A stretch of DNA of 7,062 bases, taken from Gammaproteobacteria bacterium. Lineage in GTDB: Bacteria > Pseudomonadota > Gammaproteobacteria > UBA1113. Location: contig JAIELR010000046.1 of the NCBI GenBank assembly GCA_019752835.1, positions 1 to 7,062 on the forward strand. The letters are read 5' to 3'. Within the stretch, counting starts at the first letter, position 1. The number at the start of each line of letters is the position of its first letter. The notes below the pieces were generated by a model that made no database searches, was not told the origin of the DNA, and saw only the letters and a program-made list of their open reading frames with translations. Shown one piece after another: positions 4,648 through 7,062 of the stretch. A program made the position numbers and the translations under genes.

Positions 4648-5814
4648 TTATTGTTGTGCATTGTAAGGAGGTTTAGCCCGTTGCAATTGTTGTGCATTGT
4701 AAGGATAATTTATCTCCGAAGGGTTTAACATATTAGGTTTAGCCCGTTGCATCTGTTGGGCAAAAAGCATTGGATGGAGTGGATACTGCGTACCATAAAT
4801 AGCGCTTGATTCGATTTGTGAGTCATTATGTTGATGTTGCAGCAATGAAATACCTGCAAATTCGGTTAATGAAGGTCTCATTAAAGAAGGAACTGGTTTA
4901 TTATTTTCATATGAAGGAAAAGGAAAAAAATTCAAATTTGAATTACACAAATTGGTTGAAGTTAATACATTCCTTTGCTGGTTCAATGAGTCAGTAGGTG
5001 ATTGTGAATTGATAAATGAGTGCTGCGGTGCACTATAGATCATAACAGATTCTTGAGGAGCATTGTGGGTAATAATTTGTTCAGGTGAGCAATTATTATT
5101 TATTTCAATTGGCGACGAGTCAGTTTTTTGACATTTTTTAGGGCCATCGTTTTTTCTATTAATGGGCTTCCTTTTTTTTATACCCGGATTTTCATAAACA
5201 AAATTCGGTCCTTGTGTTTTATAAGAAAAGTCAAAAAAACTAACCTGATTAAGTGGTAAATTATTAAAATTATTACTGTTGGGAGAAAATGGTTTTGTTT
5301 GTTGGTCTAGCGGTATTGAAATATTTGAGTTGTCAGGAAAATACGCAGCCTCACCGATGTAATCATTAAAAATTAAATCAATTTTTGGTTGATTAAAAAT
5401 AAAATTCTGTATTTCGGCTGAAATTTCACAAAAATTTGATTTTGAACCTTTAGAAGGATCTAATAAAGGTAATTGCGCAAGAGAGTTTAAAAAAACACTC
5501 AATTCAGTAAAGTCGGTTTTTCTTATTTTAAAAGTCAATATGAAAATGGGTGAGAGTTTTTTTTTCTTAAGATTTGCGCTAAAGGGGAGTTTACCTAGCG
5601 TACCGAATAAGTTTATTAACTTGTCGTGATGAATAGAGAAAAAACGTAAAATCAATATCGGACCCTTCACCTTGTATGCTGATGTAAAGAGAATATTAAC
5701 GGCAGTAATTTCAGATATTTCAGGACGTATTGTTTGATACTTGAGTTTATTGGTTATAATTTTAGTTGTTTTATCTTCAAAATTTTTTTCATATTTAACC
5801 CAATTAGTAGGCAT
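4648..5814 (-). CDS. Unrecognised protein, possible secreted effector with NLS-like cluster
   Basis: I do not recognise a family for this 388-residue protein. Residues 1-165 look globular and Lys/Ile/Phe-rich, with a KKKK run at 83-86. Residues 165-340 are rich in Asn, Gln, Ser and Pro and look disordered. Between them and within the polar part lies KKRKPINRKNDGPKK (213-227), which fits a monopartite or bipartite nuclear localisation signal. The C-terminus has an imperfect repeat built on AQQ-M/L-QRAKP and YNAQQ, and the protein ends inside a repeat unit. There is no signal peptide and no membrane segment. The start is supported by AAGGA (5822-5826) 7 bases before the ATG, with a TATATA-rich promoter region just upstream. 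Composition and NLS are typical of type IV-secreted effectors of amoeba-growing bacteria; that function is an inference. It is convergent with the beta-lactamase-fold gene and divergent from a broken rhodanese-like gene. Confidence 0.8.
   Translation of the reverse strand: MPTNWVKYEKNFEDKTTKIITNKLKYQTIRPEISEITAVNILFTSAYKVKGPILILRFFSIHHDKLINLFGTLGKLPFSANLKKKKLSPIFILTFKIRKTDFTELSVFLNSLAQLPLLDPSKGSKSNFCEISAEIQNFIFNQPKIDLIFNDYIGEAAYFPDNSNISIPLDQQTKPFSPNSNNFNNLPLNQVSFFDFSYKTQGPNFVYENPGIKKRKPINRKNDGPKKCQKTDSSPIEINNNCSPEQIITHNAPQESVMIYSAPQHSFINSQSPTDSLNQQRNVLTSTNLCNSNLNFFPFPSYENNKPVPSLMRPSLTEFAGISLLQHQHNDSQIESSAIYGTQYPLHPMLFAQQMQRAKPNMLNPSEINYPYNAQQLQRAKPPYNAQQ
4651..4758 (-). repeat. Short tandem repeat in the C-terminal coding region
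   Basis: TTGTTGTGCATTGTAAGGA occurs perfectly at 4651-4669 and 4687-4705, 36 bases apart. AGGTTTAGCCCGTTGCA occurs at 4669-4685 and again at 4735-4751. The 36-bp unit encodes AQQLQRAKPPYN, and a diverged unit (AQQMQRAKP with an inserted NMLNPSEINYPYN) precedes it in the protein. The spacing is a multiple of three, so copy-number change would keep the frame. Confidence 0.85.
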
Positions 5815-5945
5815 TTATTTGTCCTTTTTATTATTTTATATATATAATTTTGTTTATTATGAATTTAAATTATTCTACCCATAATTATTTTGGAAATAGT
5901 ACAAGCTCCAACAAAAAAAATCAAATTTTTTCTAATAAAAAGCGA

Positions 5946-5974
5946 TGTACTCATTTCTAAAACTTAGGTATGAT
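5946..5974 (+). promoter_or_regulatory. Possible promoter of the rhodanese-like remnant
   Basis: TATGAT (5969-5974) matches 5 of 6 bases of the -10 consensus. The -35 position, 17 bases upstream, reads TGTACT, a weak match. It lies 40 bases before the ATG of the broken gene. Confidence 0.3.
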
Positions 5975-6013
5975 CAGTTGAATTTAAATAGGTTTAACAA
6001 GGAGTAACTCACT

Positions 6014-6191
6014 ATGACAGATATAAAGGCCTCAGTATTACTTTTAGAATTAAATAAACCTAATTCATCTATTCGTTTTATTGATGTGCGTCCAAAAAAT
6101 GAGCAAAAAAACATGACGTGCAATATCCAGAAGATATAACTGAAACGATGTATTTTGATTCAAATAATCAGGCTGTTTGGTTAGATATTTT
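6014..6191 (+). pseudogene. Frameshifted, IS-truncated rhodanese-like gene remnant
   Basis: A good start is visible: AAGGAG (5999-6004) nine bases before ATG 6014. The first 41 codons read to a TAA at 6137-6139 and include SIRFIDVRPKNEQK, which resembles the beginning of a rhodanese domain (hydrophobic-hydrophobic-D-V-R-x-x-x-E). After the A7 run near 6105-6111 the other frame continues as KKHDVQYPEDITETMYF and then SNNQAVWLDIL, in the style of a normal coding gene, so the run has probably lost or gained a base. The reading then merges into the IS66-family element near 6192. The gene is therefore doubly broken. The family assignment rests on about 15 residues and is tentative; the sulfurtransferase Cys loop lies beyond the break and cannot be checked. 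Confidence 0.5.
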
Positions 6192-7062
6192 GTTACTACT
6201 CAGCCTATCAAAAAGTAGGCAGAATGGGTTTTCCGCTGGCAAGGGAAGTCATGGCATCAGCAATGTTAATTTTTTGCTTTCGTAAGGTAGAAAGATAACC
6301 AGATAGACGGGCAAACATTTTAGCTCCGTTCAAACTTCGAAATCCCCCACTAATTTTTTGTTTTAATTTAGCCATGCGGATGTCACGCTCGGCTTGATTA
6401 TTAGTAAAAGGCACGTCAAAATCGCGGGAAAAGTGCAATACCTCTTCTTGGTAATCACGCAATCGATGAAGTAAATTCCGCCCTCTTGGCTGCTTGAGGC
6501 GCCCCCGTTTATTAGGCTCTTTTGTGGCAATCGGTAATTCTTTTTCGCCTTCGTCCAAAATGGTTTGATATTTTTTCAGATTCTCCTGATAAACCATTTC
6601 AGGTAATTCACTTTTGTTTTCTCGCTGGAATGTATTGACCGTGTGACACCATTCTTTGAGATGAGAGCGCATTTTTCCTGCCCAAATTTGACCCTTCTTC
6701 TTCAAAGGATTTTAACTCACGCAAGTGATGAGCATTGCATAGGCTATGCTGCATATGTGTCTATGAAAAATAGGTTTTCCAGTGGTCAAGAACTAAAATA
6801 CCGTTGAACTCAGACAGTATGCCATGTTCGTCCATCGCTTTTTTTCCACGCTTTTCATGAATATGAAAAGCAGTCAGCTTGTTACTACTCGCCACATGCA
6901 ACCAATTTAATTTTTTGTTGATTTGCATACCTGTTTCATCATGGTGCAGCACTTTTTGCAAAATCAGGGCAGCTTTCGTCTTTTCCTCAATCGGGAATAA
7001 AACCTCATGGGCTTTTCTTTGCGTAGAAAATAAAGTGCCTTCACTGAAGCTACTGCCATAAT
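6192..7062 (-). mobile_element. IS66-family insertion sequence, right part (continues past window)
   Basis: The transposase remnant (6208-7062) is read on the minus strand and runs out of the window at its N-terminal side, so only the 3' portion of the element is seen. It resembles the ISBst12-type subgroup of IS66, which carries only the transposase gene. The boundary is approximate: the rhodanese-like reading seems to stop near 6191, and GTTACTACTCAG starts at 6192. Because the other end is not in the window, terminal repeats and the 8-bp target duplication cannot be confirmed. Confidence 0.75.
6208..7062 (-). pseudogene. IS66-family transposase, broken by a stop codon and a frameshift
   Basis: Read from the window edge, the protein begins GSSFSEGTLFSTQRKAHEVL and continues through the DDE core: D in LHHDETGMQI, WLHVASSNKLTAFH, KRGKKAMDEHGIL, and the second D in LVLDHWKTYF. 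A TAG at 6761-6763 then interrupts it where relatives have an aromatic residue, and the same frame resumes with THMQHSLCNAHHLRELKSFEEEG. An extra G in the minus-strand GAAGGGTCAA (6692-6694) shifts the frame. The rest reads GQIWAGKMRSHLKEW to NNQAERDIRMAKLKQKISG (third catalytic residue E in the AER) and ends KPILPTF. All three catalytic residues survive, so inactivation looks recent, but no full-length product can be made without recoding. About the first half of the protein lies outside the window. Confidence 0.9.

Noticed and set aside
4806..4997. Plus-strand frame inside the effector-like gene
   Set aside because: It is antisense, with no ribosome binding site. The minus frame has a good start signal and a coherent protein repeat at DNA and protein level.
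6879..7061. Plus-strand frame at the right edge
   Set aside because: It is antisense to the conserved DDE region of the IS66 transposase.
1..7062. CRISPR arrays, tRNA or rRNA genes, prophage or integrase genes
   Set aside because: I looked for regularly spaced repeats, cloverleaf-like segments and rRNA-like stretches and saw none. The only mobile gene seen is the IS66 transposase.

Overview
The window reads as low-GC, AT-rich bacterial chromosome, most plausibly from an amoeba- or host-associated gammaproteobacterium of the Legionella/Coxiella type. That assignment is an inference from three things: base composition, an Asn/Gln/Pro-rich protein carrying a nuclear-localisation-like cluster (the style of type IV secreted effectors), and a mix of accessory genes with a decaying insertion sequence. 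No taxonomic marker gene is present.

Layout. 1-822 (+): C-terminal two thirds of a 12-helix MFS transporter, cut by the window edge. 823-1364: a long stretch without a convincing protein gene. It holds a cluster of interleaved inverted repeats (832-967), the first copy of a 70-bp direct repeat (1058-1127), and a GC-richer block that looks like a small RNA gene on the minus strand, with a TTTGCA-N18-TATAAT promoter and a UUCG-capped terminator-like hairpin. 1365-1799 (-): PemK/MazF-type toxin with no antitoxin visible. 1957-2026: second copy of the 70-bp repeat, so the two copies bracket the toxin and RNA candidate as a roughly 0.9-kb cassette. 2065-3024 (-): LysR-type regulator, divergent from 3162-4550 (+), a serine-beta-lactamase-fold protein. 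The 137-bp gap between them carries a perfect T-N11-A palindrome. 4588-4621: a very strong hairpin between convergent genes. 4648-5814 (-): unrecognised 388-residue protein with a globular N-terminus, a disordered polar middle, a KKRK basic cluster and a short C-terminal tandem repeat. 6014-about 6191 (+): frameshifted remnant of a rhodanese-like gene, cut off by an IS66-family element. About 6192-7062 (-): the 3' part of that element, whose transposase has a premature stop and a frameshift.

How the parts may work together. The LysR protein probably controls its divergent neighbour. That neighbour keeps the beta-lactamase/esterase fold but has lost the residue expected at all three catalytic motifs (Ser to Ala in SxxK, Tyr to Phe in YxN, His/Lys to Asn in the third), so it looks like an intact pseudoenzyme, possibly a binding or sensing protein. 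The next gene is the best candidate for a secreted, host-directed protein. The most interesting points are the pseudoenzyme, the NLS-bearing effector-like protein, and the repeat-bounded toxin plus small-RNA cassette.
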